Of a stretch of 59,412 nt of DNA, positions 24,288-35,800 are shown one piece after another (position 1 is the stretch's first letter; the number at the start of each line of letters is the position of its first letter). The DNA lies in the IMG/VR virus record IMGVR_UViG_3300042924_000395, positions 1 to 59,412 of that record; one strand, given 5' to 3'. The DNA is from a virus. Under the pieces are notes generated by a model. That model worked only from the letters and a program-made list of their open reading frames with translations. It made no database searches and had not been told where the DNA came from. The translations under genes were made by a program, and so were the position numbers.

Positions 24288-27164
24288 ATGAAAGACCAAA
24301 TATTAAAGATTGCTAAAGTAAAGTCTGAGAAGGAATTCTACAAGAAGTATCCTACAGAAGAAGCATTCATGAAAGTTCATGGTAAAGAGTTAAAGAAAGC
24401 TGCTATGGGTAAGTCTATGGTGAACAAACAGTTACACCAACTTACAGACTTTGGCAATCCTCCTAAGTTTCAAGGTGGTGGTAGTGCTAATGGAAATGTG
24501 CTAAATCTTATGGGTTGGGGAAATGCTCAACCTGCTGTACAACCTGCTACTTATAATAGCTGGACAGGACTTGTTGGTGGATCACAGAATGCTGCTGGAC
24601 AAGAAGTAGTTACAAAAGCAGCTACAGATGCTGCATTTGGTGAAGGTGGTCTTCCTGAAGGTGCTGGTGGAGGTGGTATGGCAGCAGGAGTAGCAACAGC
24701 AGCTATTGGTGCATTGCCAGGAATCATAGGAGGTATCGAAGCAATTGGTTCACAAAGAAAAGCAATAAATAAAGCATATCAAGCTAGAGAGTTATCAGAA
24801 CTAGCTTTACAAGCTGGCTCTACAAGAGAGAAAGTTAAACGTAAATATGTAAGACCAGAAGATAATATTGTACAGCCTGGACAGTTAGGTAATCCTTATG
24901 GATCAGGTACAAACTTCTTAGCTGAGAATGGTAGAATGATTGGTGGCAATCCTACAGAGATTCAGAACATGTACAATCCTGGTGATATGTACACTGACCT
25001 TGGATTTGAACCAATGGGAGAAACATTGAAACAATTTAAAAAAGGTGGCAATCTTCCTGAAGCAGCATTTGGAGATTACTTCCAAAGTTCTGGTCAAGCA
25101 CAGATTGGTAGTGCTGCAGGTACAGCCATTGGTAGTATTGTAGGTGGACCATTAGGTGGTGCAATTGGTGGACTTATTGGTACAGTGGGTGGTAACCTAT
25201 TAGGTGGTGCTAAAAATGCTAGAGAACTAGAAGCAGAGAAAAAGAAAGCTGAGATGAACACTCAACAAGCTGCGTTCCAACAAGCTCAACAAAATCAGTT
25301 TGGTGCATATATGGAGCAAGGTGGTAAGGTGGATGTAGGTGATGAATATAAGTGGGTTAGTCATACATGGCAACCACAAACAATTGCTAAGTTTGGTGAG
25401 TATAATGTTAAAGACTTGTTAAAGCCTCCTCATGATGCAGATATGCTAAGAAGTGGTGGTCATTTAAAAGATGAGTATTATACACCTCCTAGTGCAGAAG
25501 CATTGTTTACTGGCAGACCTGAGCGAAAGCCTTTAACTATGCAACATGGTGGACAGATGGCTATGGGGGGTGACTTAGAAATAATTGAAGGTGGTAAGGC
25601 AGAAACAATCTCTTATAATCCTTTCCTACCAGATGGTGGTGAGACAGTTATGTTTAAAGGAAGATCTCATGACAATGGTGGCATTCCTATTAACTTTGGT
25701 GAGAATGGTGTAGAAGTTGAGGGTGGTGAACCAGCTGTTAAACTAAAAGATGGTGGTAAAGACAACAATATGGTTGTATTTGGTAACATGAAGATTGATA
25801 AAAACATAGCAGACCTTATGGGAGATCCAAAAGCAAAAGGTAGAAAGTTCAAACATTATGTAGCTGATATAGCTAAGAATGATGCAAAACAATTGAAAAT
25901 AAGTGAGAAGGCTAATGAAAAAATTATCAATGCTGATAATAATAGTACAGCTGGTCATTTACAGTTAATAACAAATGAACTTATAAAACAAGGAGCTGAA
26001 GAGTATCAAAAGATAAATGCTAAAAAGATTCAGGAAGCAGGTATTGTACAAAATGCTATTCTTGATACAGCTAGTCAATTAGGAGTTAAGAGTGACAAAC
26101 TTGCTGAAGGTAAGCTTGAAAAAGAATATGACAAACGTATGATGGCTAAAGATGGTAAGAAATTAAAGAAGGCTCAAAATGGAGAGTATGAATATTTTGA
26201 TCCTAAAAATAATTATTTAGAAGAAGAAATTAACACTTCACAAAATACTGGTGGTGTAATGTCTGGATATGATCAAAATATGAATTACTTTGATCAGTCA
26301 GGAAATCTAGTAGATCAATCTGGAGATCTTCCTAAAGCAGTTGGAGTAGCTGGAGTTGAAGGTGGAGGATTTGGACAAGCATTAAAGTCATTAGGAAGTA
26401 CTTTAGGTAAAGGGCTTGAGAAGTATGGTCCTAGTATCCTATCTAACATAGCTCCATTCTTAAGACCTAGTAATGCTAATGAAGAATTATCTCCAGATCA
26501 ATTATATCCTGAATACTTTGCATTGGCTACCAATCAGTTAGAACCTGTACAGGCTCAAACATTCCAGCCAATGTTAGATACTCCTATGGATATCTCTTTT
26601 AATGATCAGATTAATGCTATTGATGCTCAATCTAGAGCAGCCATTAGAGCAGCAGGTTCAAACCCAGCTGCCCAAGCAATGATTATGGCTCAGGCATTAG
26701 AAGCTAAAAACCAAGTGTTTGGAAATCGAGACAGAATCAATACTACAAACAAGATGCAGATATTTGATAAGAATAGAGCAATGTTAAATGATGCTCAGCT
26801 TAAAAACTTACAAATTCTTGATAATCAATACGTTAGACAAGCTCAGGCTAGATCTAATACTAAAGAACAAGCACTTAGTGCGTTAAGTTCTATAGCTGCT
26901 AAGACAGCACAACAAAGAGCTGCTAATAGACAATTGGCTGTTATGGAGAACATGTACAACTTTAGATTCACTCCAAGTGGTAGAGCAATTAATATGAATG
27001 CTCCTGCTCAGTTTAATATTCCTGGAGCAGGAGGGTCTCAAAAATCTACAGATGCAAAAGGAAATGATCTTCTTCCTATCTATAATAAGAAAGGAGACAT
27101 TACAGGATATAAAGTCAAAGAAGCTAGACATGGTTCACTTGTAAAAGCTCTAAAAAATCTCTAA
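24288..27164 (+). CDS. Virion cargo/ejection protein with glycine-zipper membrane segments, 958 aa
   Basis: Two glycine-rich hydrophobic stretches (about residues 129-155, GVATAAIGALPGIIGG; and 274-308, IGSIVGGPLGGAIGGLIG) are glycine-zipper-like and could insert in a membrane during DNA ejection. The middle carries many GG short motifs (QFKKGGNL, MEQGGKV, RSGGHL, MQHGGQM) and a beta region (IPINFGENGVEVEGGEPAVK). The C-terminal 250 residues are helical and Gln/Ala-rich (AAIRAAGSNPAAQAMIMAQA), like inner-core ejection proteins. Position between two other cargo-type proteins supports the call. It ends 76 bases before the next start, the longest spacer since 10838. Confidence 0.65.
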   Translation: MKDQILKIAKVKSEKEFYKKYPTEEAFMKVHGKELKKAAMGKSMVNKQLHQLTDFGNPPKFQGGGSANGNVLNLMGWGNAQPAVQPATYNSWTGLVGGSQNAAGQEVVTKAATDAAFGEGGLPEGAGGGGMAAGVATAAIGALPGIIGGIEAIGSQRKAINKAYQARELSELALQAGSTREKVKRKYVRPEDNIVQPGQLGNPYGSGTNFLAENGRMIGGNPTEIQNMYNPGDMYTDLGFEPMGETLKQFKKGGNLPEAAFGDYFQSSGQAQIGSAAGTAIGSIVGGPLGGAIGGLIGTVGGNLLGGAKNARELEAEKKKAEMNTQQAAFQQAQQNQFGAYMEQGGKVDVGDEYKWVSHTWQPQTIAKFGEYNVKDLLKPPHDADMLRSGGHLKDEYYTPPSAEALFTGRPERKPLTMQHGGQMAMGGDLEIIEGGKAETISYNPFLPDGGETVMFKGRSHDNGGIPINFGENGVEVEGGEPAVKLKDGGKDNNMVVFGNMKIDKNIADLMGDPKAKGRKFKHYVADIAKNDAKQLKISEKANEKIINADNNSTAGHLQLITNELIKQGAEEYQKINAKKIQEAGIVQNAILDTASQLGVKSDKLAEGKLEKEYDKRMMAKDGKKLKKAQNGEYEYFDPKNNYLEEEINTSQNTGGVMSGYDQNMNYFDQSGNLVDQSGDLPKAVGVAGVEGGGFGQALKSLGSTLGKGLEKYGPSILSNIAPFLRPSNANEELSPDQLYPEYFALATNQLEPVQAQTFQPMLDTPMDISFNDQINAIDAQSRAAIRAAGSNPAAQAMIMAQALEAKNQVFGNRDRINTTNKMQIFDKNRAMLNDAQLKNLQILDNQYVRQAQARSNTKEQALSALSSIAAKTAQQRAANRQLAVMENMYNFRFTPSGRAINMNAPAQFNIPGAGGSQKSTDAKGNDLLPIYNKKGDITGYKVKEARHGSLVKALKNL

Positions 27165-27192
27165 CTAATTAAGTTATAGTGAATTACTAAAA

Positions 27193-27236
27193 TTTGTTAT
27201 AGCTCTTGGTAATTCTAATATTTTAAATTAATTTTG
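27193..27236 (+). promoter_or_regulatory. Promoter(s) directly before the third cargo gene, possibly leaderless
   Basis: A perfect -7 element TAATTTTG (27229-27236) ends only 4 bases before the ATG at 27241, with a weak TTG at 27206-27208 as -33. Transcription would then start at or next to the ATG. A second arrangement, TTTG (27193-27196), 19 bases, TAATATTT (27216-27223), would give a leader of about 10 bases. No terminator precedes it. Confidence 0.5.
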
Positions 27237-27240
27237 TATT

Positions 27241-29835
27241 ATGGCATCGTTTACTGATAAATCCTTACAATTCAACCCTTACATCCAAGAGCTCCCTGTG
27301 GAGGCCATGGTGCAAGTGGGCATGCAAAAGCAAGCCCAGTATGATCAAGGTGTGCAAAAAATTCAGAATGAAATTGATCGAGTTGGTGGTATAGAATTAT
27401 ACAGACCCCAAGACAAACAGGTATTACAATCTAAACTCAATGAGTTAGGTAGTAGATTAAAGACTGTGGCAGCAGGAGACTTTTCTAATCAACAACTAGT
27501 TAACTCAGTTGCTGGTATGACAGGTCAAATTATTAAAGATGAAAACATCATAAACGCTGTATCATCTACGCAACAATATAAAAAAGCTGTTAAGGAAAGA
27601 GAAGAATATCTAAAAGATGGCAAGACTTCTCCATCAAATGACTGGTTGTTTCAACAAAAAACTAACAAGTGGATGAATGGAGATGTAAAAGAAACATTTA
27701 GTGGAGGGTATGATCCATACACAAACTGGAGAAAAAATGCATTAGATATTATAAAGGATCTCACTGGAGATTCAACTATTACAGAAGAAGATTTTACAAC
27801 AGTTGTTGGTGAAGATGGGAAACCTCAAGTGGTCTTAGCAGATGCTACTACAAGAACAAAACTTGCAGGTGTGTCTCCTGACCAAATCAAACAAGCACTA
27901 TCTGTAGGTTTAACACCTGCTGATTGGAGACAGTTAGAGATAGATGGTGTATATACATATAGTAATGTTACTGATCCTAATTTATTTAAAGAGAATGTTA
28001 ATAGTGAATACTTAGATAAGTCTGAATACTTCACTAAACAAAAACAAGCTCTTGAGAATTCTTTAAGTTCTACAAATTCAAATGTTCAGAAACAAATGAT
28101 TCAAGATAAGATAAATGGTCTTGATTCTACAATTAACAAACTTAATAAAGAAAGAGATAGTATATTAGGTCTTGTTGATAGAGGAGATTTGGAAAGAGCT
28201 AAGGCAAACTTATTTACTCTTAACTCTATTAACAACTTTGCTAAACCTTTCTCTCATACAGAAGTTGAGATCACAAAAGAAGATAGTCCTGCAGCTCAAA
28301 TGCAAATGCAAAGGGAAACAAAAAATCAAGCTTGGAAGATACATAAAGATAATATGTATTGGAAGTCAAGAGAAGTCAAAGCTGCAGAAGAGGCTAATAA
28401 AATAGCAAAGAAAACAGCAGAAGGATATGGTGCTTTTGCAGCTCCTGTAGATCAGGATACTCTTCCTAAATTAACTGTTGGTGAACTTACAAGAACAACA
28501 GATATAGAGTTAGGTAAAATTAAAGATAGAGATGAAGCTTTTTTAAAGTCTCAAGGTAAAACTAAAGAATGGTTTGAACAACAAAGAGCTGCGTGGGAAA
28601 CAAGACCTACAGGGGTTAGTCCTGTTGTAGCTAACTATTTTAATACTACAGAAAAAGAAAGAAGACAAGCTGAAGCTAATCAAGAATTAATATTAGATGT
28701 TAGAAGAAAGGCAGAAGCTGAACATGGTACAATAGATAAGCTTATTCCTAAAAATGCTCCTACTGTTACTTATAAAAAAGGTAATGAAGTATATCAATAT
28801 ACAGCTAAAGACTTTGTAGACTTTAATACAGTAGCATATAAATATAGAGGTACTGGTGGTGGTACAGCTCCAGGTGGAGGATCTGTTGTTGGTATGGCAG
28901 GAACTCCTGTAGCTTCAGCAGATGCTAAAGCTAGACAAGAGTTAAGTCCTAAGATGTATAACTTGTATAAGATTTGGAGTAAGATGCCAGCCAAGAGATA
29001 TGATTCTGACAAGGTTATATTAGCTCAACTAGACAATTATGCAAAGACTGTAAATAAGCCTTATAAAGAAACCTTACAAAAGATTGATAAGACTATGGAA
29101 GATACTTTTAAAAATAGGATTTCTGTAAGTCAAGCTGCTGGATATAACATCCCTTCAATAACTCCTGCTCAAAAAGGAAGTTTAAAAAGCTTTTTAATTG
29201 CTGCTGCTGCTGCTGCTGAGAAGAGTGGTGGTAAACTTGCAGGCTCTCCTGATTTTAATGTTGAGACTGCTAGAGAAATTGCAGGATCAGAAAATCCAAA
29301 CTTTTCAATAGATGTTGCTGAAGGCACTGAATTCCAAGAACCTTATTATAAAGTTACAGCTGTTGGTCCAGGAGGAAAAGCAACTAGTTTTAGATTAACT
29401 CCAGAACAAAAAATAGGAGGCTTTGGTACTCAATTTGATGATGTAGCATCACAACAACTAAGACCATATTTAGATCAAATAAATAAAACAGGAGGAATGA
29501 CCACTGCCAAAGATGGTAGTGCCAGGACAACTGTTAGCAATGCTTTCTTAGGTAATCTTGATTTTGAAAATGTAAGAACCTATGGTGTGAAAGCAAATAT
29601 CATACAACTTAGTCCAGGCAATTATACACTAGGTATCAAAGCATATGATCCTATAAGAAGAAGTTGGACTACTGATGAGATGTACTATCCAAGTGTAGGA
29701 AGTATGACTAAGGAAGGACTTAACATGGCTATAAAAAATATGAATGATAGTGAGATATTTAGATTGATAAATGAAAGACCAGCAACAGCTGGTGACTTAC
29801 AAAAAATACAAAAAGCTTCTCAAAAACCTTTATAA
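27241..29835 (+). CDS. Virion cargo protein, helical, 864 aa
   Basis: The N-terminal 100 residues have the pattern I associate with crAss-like inner-core cargo proteins: FNPYIQELPVEAMVQVGMQK, then QYDQGVQKIQNEIDRVGG and GDFSNQQLVNSVAGM. The middle (residues 250-420) is predicted coiled coil, rich in Lys, Glu and Gln. There is a Gly-rich flexible turn (GGGTAPGGGSVVGM, near 540) and an Ala run (AAAAAA, near 655). The C-terminal 200 residues are a mixed alpha/beta domain. No catalytic motif is seen. It is coupled to the RNA polymerase gene by a one-base overlap (TAATG), consistent with co-packaging in the virion. Confidence 0.65.
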   Translation: MASFTDKSLQFNPYIQELPVEAMVQVGMQKQAQYDQGVQKIQNEIDRVGGIELYRPQDKQVLQSKLNELGSRLKTVAAGDFSNQQLVNSVAGMTGQIIKDENIINAVSSTQQYKKAVKEREEYLKDGKTSPSNDWLFQQKTNKWMNGDVKETFSGGYDPYTNWRKNALDIIKDLTGDSTITEEDFTTVVGEDGKPQVVLADATTRTKLAGVSPDQIKQALSVGLTPADWRQLEIDGVYTYSNVTDPNLFKENVNSEYLDKSEYFTKQKQALENSLSSTNSNVQKQMIQDKINGLDSTINKLNKERDSILGLVDRGDLERAKANLFTLNSINNFAKPFSHTEVEITKEDSPAAQMQMQRETKNQAWKIHKDNMYWKSREVKAAEEANKIAKKTAEGYGAFAAPVDQDTLPKLTVGELTRTTDIELGKIKDRDEAFLKSQGKTKEWFEQQRAAWETRPTGVSPVVANYFNTTEKERRQAEANQELILDVRRKAEAEHGTIDKLIPKNAPTVTYKKGNEVYQYTAKDFVDFNTVAYKYRGTGGGTAPGGGSVVGMAGTPVASADAKARQELSPKMYNLYKIWSKMPAKRYDSDKVILAQLDNYAKTVNKPYKETLQKIDKTMEDTFKNRISVSQAAGYNIPSITPAQKGSLKSFLIAAAAAAEKSGGKLAGSPDFNVETAREIAGSENPNFSIDVAEGTEFQEPYYKVTAVGPGGKATSFRLTPEQKIGGFGTQFDDVASQQLRPYLDQINKTGGMTTAKDGSARTTVSNAFLGNLDFENVRTYGVKANIIQLSPGNYTLGIKAYDPIRRSWTTDEMYYPSVGSMTKEGLNMAIKNMNDSEIFRLINERPATAGDLQKIQKASQKPL

Positions 29836-32800
29836 TGGCAGATACTCCTTTAATAGACAGGGCATTATTAGATTCATCATTGAATGATTATACACCTACT
29901 GAACTTCCTGAAAGACCTGCAAGTGTTCCTTATCAAAGCTTGCGAAGTCAATACGAAGGAACTGGTATTCCTATGATGGATGGAGAACCTACTCCTACTG
30001 CATTAAGTGCTCTTGAGAATGCTGTATTAACTGCAGGTAGAAATGATGGTAAGAAGATGGCAGGTGGCATTGATAGAACTTTAACAGAGGTAAGTAGTGA
30101 TAGATATAAGAGCTTCATGCCTGGTGATTATAATAATGAAGATGCTTATGCTCAAAGTCAAAGTTGGGCTAGTAAAATGGTTAATGGTGTAGGTAAAGGT
30201 TTAGTTCTTACAGGAACTACTTTCTTACAATCTACTGTAGGACTAGTAAATGGTCTAGCTAACTTTGCAAACTCTGGAAGATTTGCAGATATTTATGATA
30301 ATGACATGAATAGGTTTTTAGATGAGGAAGTTGTAAAGGCTTCTGAAAACATAATGCCTAACTATTATAAAGCAGGAGAAAGAGAACAAGATTGGTATTC
30401 TCCAAGTAAGTTATTTAGTGCTAACTTTATTTGGGATGGAGTTGTTAAAAACTTAGGCTTTGCTGCAGGTGCTGCATTGTCAGGAGGAGCATATGCTGCT
30501 GCTCTAAAATCAATCCCTCTTACAGCTAGACTGTTCTCAGTGGGTAAGGGTGCTCAAGCTTTAGCTGCTTCAGAAGAAGCATTGCTTGCTGCAGATAAAG
30601 CAGCTTCTACTTATGGTAAACTTAAAGGACTTTCTGATAAGTTTTTATCATCTTATAGCTCATTAGGTCAAGGAGGTAGAATTACTGTTGCAGCTTTAGG
30701 TACAGTGGGTGAGGCTGGCTTTGAAGCATACCATACGCTTAATGATTTTAGAAATAAAAAGATTGAAGAATATAAAGAAGCAAATGGTGGTCAAGCTCCT
30801 ATGGGAGAAGATCTGTTAAAGATTAATCAACTTTCTGAAGAAGTGGGTAATTCTTCTTACTTTGCAAACGTTGGTTTATTAACTGCTACTAACTATATTC
30901 AGTTTCCTAAAATACTAGGAGCTACATACAAAGGGGAGAAAGGGATTGTTAATTCTCTTACAAAAGAAATTGGTGAAATTACAACAGACGCTACTGGTAA
31001 ATATATAGCAGCTCCTAATAGATTTGGAAAAATCTTATCTACATTAAATAAGGTGAGACCATATACCTTCTCTGCTTCAGAAGCATTTGAGGAAGGTGCA
31101 CAATACGCAATTGGCAAATCTACAGAAAACTATTACAATAAGAAATATAACAACGAACCAACTAATTGGTTAGATGGTGTTGCTGCAGGAATTAGTGAAA
31201 CATTAACTACTAATGAGGGTATGGAGAACATACTTATTGGTGGATTGTCTGGAGCATTAATGTTAGGTCCTGGTAAGTTTGGTGAAGCAAAAGAAAAGTC
31301 AAAGAATACACAAGCTGCTATTACAGAATTTAATAATGCTATCTTGTCTGACTTCTCTAAAGAAGTTAAAGGATCTGTTAATAGAGGTACAACTATACAA
31401 GAGGAAAGAGAAACAGCAATAAGAAGAGGTGATATTCTAGAGAGCAAAGACTTAGAGCGTGATTACATAATCAACTATCTAACTCCTCGTATTAAGTATG
31501 GTAGATTTGATCTTGTTCAAAGCGACATTGCTCAGTATAAAACTCTAGCAATGACTGATGAGGGATTTGCACAGTTACAATCAGAAGGTAAGGCATTAGA
31601 TACAGATACTAAAGAAGCATATCTACAAAGATTAGCTAACTTAGAAGTTACTGCTCAGAACATTAAATCATTATATCAATCATTAGATGTACGTTATGGT
31701 GGGTTAGTAAATGCTGATGGTAAGCCTGTCTATTCACCAAAGGTGATGGATCAGATGATATATGCTGCAACTAAGGTGGCAGACTATGATGAAAGACTTC
31801 CTCAATTAATGACAGTGTTAGATGCTGTAGGTATTGATACTACTACTGTTGTTAATGACTTAACTAATGGAGACAGTGATTCTTACATAGCAGCTGTTGA
31901 AAAAATTAAGGCATCAAAGTCTATTAATGAAGATGAATTAATGCAGACATTAGAAGATGTTGCAGAGCTTGCTTTGCGTAGAGACAACTTCTTGTTTGAA
32001 TATAATGATATAAAGAACAATCCTAGTAAGTATGACACTGCAGAAACTATGGATAAAGATGCTCCAAAGAAAGAAACTGTAAAAGTTAAGACTAAGGATG
32101 GTGAAGAAGATATTGAAGTAGATACAGAATACTACTTAGGTAGAACTGTTAAGTATGACAAAGATGGTAATGAGGTTTATGGATTTCCAAGATTAACTAT
32201 CCTTGGAGAAAATGAAGATGGTACTATTAAGATTAAGGATTCTAATGGTGTTGTAAGAGACATCTCTAAAGAAGAATTAGCTGGCTATAAATTAGGCAAA
32301 GTGTCAGACACTTTAAATAATAAAAAAGCCAAATACTATATGGAACATAGTAACACTGTGTTTCAATTTAACTTTGGTAAAGGTAAGAAAGTTAAAGGTA
32401 GATTAGAATACTCCCCTAAAGATGGAGTATTAAACTTTGTGTACAGAGACACTAAAGGAAAGATTAAATCTATTGAGGTTACAGGTAGTCAATTTGTAGC
32501 TCAAGAAGGATATGATGTTCCTATGATTATGGCTGTTGGTGAACTTACACCAATTCAAAAACAAGCATTAGATGAATTTGTTAGTTTAAAAGAATCAAAA
32601 TTTTCTGCTAAAAGAGAAGCTAGATTAAAAATACTAAATGACATGTTTGATGAAACATCATCAAAGCTAATGTCTACACAAAAGTTATTAGAACAAAAAT
32701 ACAATGAACTTGAGAAGATAACAGGCGATCTTACTAATGTTGAAACCAAGCTTAAGGCTGGTGAGATGACTAAGAAGAATGCGTTCAAAAAAACCACAGC

Positions 32801-35800
32801 CAACGCACTTAGAGCTGCAAGTAAATTATCTAAACTAAGAGATAAGTTAATTGATGAGATTAGAGAATTAGAATCTCAACAAGAAGAACTTGAGTTTACA
32901 CAAGCTTACATTGCTGACATGGTTCAGAATATAGGTGAGCTTCCTGCAGAAAGTGAAGACTTTATCAATGAATTAAAAGAACAAAAGTCTCTTGTTGAAG
33001 ATTTAATATTAGATACTGGTAAAAATATTAATGCTTTGTCTAAGCTCTTAACTAATGTTGAGAAAGCTTTAGATACTGCTGTAGATTTGGCATTAGATCT
33101 GATTAAGAAGTTTGAAGCTAAATATCCAAACTTACCTTACACTCCATTAGCTTTACAAGAATATTTGAATGCTAATCCAGAAGTTAGAAGAAATAACCCT
33201 GAATTAATGTCAGACTTAATTGAGTTTGAAAGAGATCTTGCCAATATTGATGAGTTAGATGTAACTCCTAATGAACGCAGTGTTGCTGAATTAAGAGAAG
33301 AGTTACAAGGTTTACAAGATCAGTTAAAGGAATATGAGCAAGACTTAAAAGCTAGAGAAGCAATTTTAACTAGATTTCAAGATGTTGCTAAAGCTTATAA
33401 GTTACAGAAAGAACAAGAGAAAAAGTTAAAGAGTGATGGTAAACTTATTAATGCAGTTATTGGTACATTAAGTAAGGAACAATTAGACAATACTCCATAT
33501 AGTGTTAAGTACGAACCTACTTCTAAGAAAGGTCCAAAGATATTAGTTACATCTACTGTTGCTAGTAAGAATATATTAGGCTATGCACGTGCAAATTACT
33601 TTGGTAATAAGTTCAACTCATTCCCTAATAAGAATAATATATTTGGTGTCTTAGTTACTTCTGCAAATGAAGACAACATTATACCAGGACTTACTTCATA
33701 TTTACAGAACAACAATACAGACATAGATCCAACAAAAACTATTGCATTAGTAATGGTTGAGGATCAAGGCAATGGTAACTTTGTATTGGTAGGTCAAGAT
33801 GGGCAACCTCTTGCAGAAGGCCAAGATAAGTTAGAGAATGCTGTATTCCAAGTAATGCCTGACGAGAGTTTACAATGGGGTCCTGACTTTGGTAATGAAA
33901 CAATGTTCAGAAGCAACACACCTGAGCAAACTAGAAAAGAGTTAAAAGATCAATACATTGCTTTCAGAAATGAAACATTAAAAGATCCTGCTGTTAGATT
34001 ACAATCAATCACTCCTTCTTTTGGAAGACCTACTAGAGTTAGTATTACATTACCTGATGGTAAGAAGGTTACTGATCCAAGTGCTGCTGTGTCTGTAAAG
34101 GCTGCTGGATTAATTGAAGACAAAGACTTAGTTGAAAAGCAGTTAATTGAAGTGCCTACTGTTGCAAAAGATATTAGTAAAGGAAGCACAGAGTTTACAG
34201 ATGTGCTTGGTAGAATATTCTTAGTATTAGATAATGCTTATGTTAAGTTAAAGAACAGACTGTTCAATACTAAAGAAGCTGAAACTATCTATGAGGTTCT
34301 TAATCAATTATCTAACAATGTGTTTGATGATGGTGGTGTAGAAGCTAGAAGTGAATATTTAATTGACTGGTTAAGAAGTGTTACATTCTGGGGCAAACCT
34401 AAAGAAGGCAAAGACCCTGGTTATAATAGTATATGGTTTGAGAGAGCAGATGGTGAATTAAGATTGTTCTTCTCTGGTAAAGGAGAGAGTCTTTCTTTTA
34501 CACCACAAGCAATGGAAACTCAGAAAGATGCAATTGTCACTCTTCTACAAAACATGTACAATAATGTTAATGCTAGAAAGGTACAAAACACAGATGAATA
34601 TAATTTAACATATGAAGAAATCATAGGTATTGGTGAGAATGGTATTCCACAAACAAAAGAATGGCAAAACTATCAAACATATTTGTTATCAGATGAGGGA
34701 AGAACAGCTGATGAGATTCCTTTGTTTACTGATATTACTGCGTTAGAATCTCCTGAAGATACTAATAGAGAGGGTGTATACTTTACACTTAGCGATGCTG
34801 CTGACAACTTTACTATTACAGAGATAGTTAGAACTGTGCCTAAGACTGTTGTTCCTGGTGGCATTAAGCCTACAGCTGCAACACCTGTTTCTGCAGAAGA
34901 AGAAACATTTACTGTAGGAGAAACACAAGAAGCTCCAATAGAAACTAAGACTGGTTCAAAGTTTGTATTAGATGGTAAGACTAAGAATATATTTATTACT
35001 CCAAAGGGAACTAGAATAGCTTTCACAGCTAATCGTAATTTATTGGCTAAAGGAGATATTGATAATGGTATTAAGATATTAAAAGGAGAAGACTTAGCTA
35101 AAGCTGAGGAAGCTTTAATTGCTGCAAATGTTAAGAAGGAAGATATGGGAAGAGCTTTAAAAGCTCCTATTGCTAACTTCTTAAATGTACCTGTACAGAA
35201 GGCAACTGCTGTAGAAGAAGATGAAGAAGCTTTTGCAATACCTGATGAAACAGATGCAGATGATGTAGTAATAGAGATTGAAGAAAAGGCACCAGCACAA
35301 ATTACAACAAAGGGCCCTAGTGTAAGAAGTGGTGCTATAAAAGAAGCATTATTAGAAGATGAAGATGGAGACTTACGTGAGATATTAGAGAATGAAATAA
35401 AGACATTCAAATCTGAAAACTGGAAGAAGTTAGAACAATGGTTAAGAGCTAATCTACCTAACGTTCCTGTATATAGAGTGAAGAATGTTATCAAAGCTAC
35501 AGGGGGAAGAAAGGCTTGGGGTATGTATAAGAATGGTGCTATCTATGTATACACTAATGCAGAGGCTGGGACAACATATCATGAAGTGTTTCATGCTATC
35601 TGGAATATGTTCTCTGACCCTAAGGAACGCAAGGCTATTGTAAATGAATTCAAGAATAGAAAGGGCAGCTTTGTAGATAGAGTTACAGGACAAGAAGTTA
35701 AATACTCAGAAGCAACTCCTGGTCAAATCAAGGAACAACTAGCAGAAGAGTTTAGAGAATATGTATTAGATAAGAAAGTTCCACCTAAGCCTGCTGATGG

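Noticed and set aside
34673-35494. 273-aa minus-strand ORF inside the RNA polymerase gene
   Set aside because: It lies antisense to a conserved coding region, is Ser/Val/Leu-rich without a domain, and has no promoter or leader. It is treated as a shadow frame.
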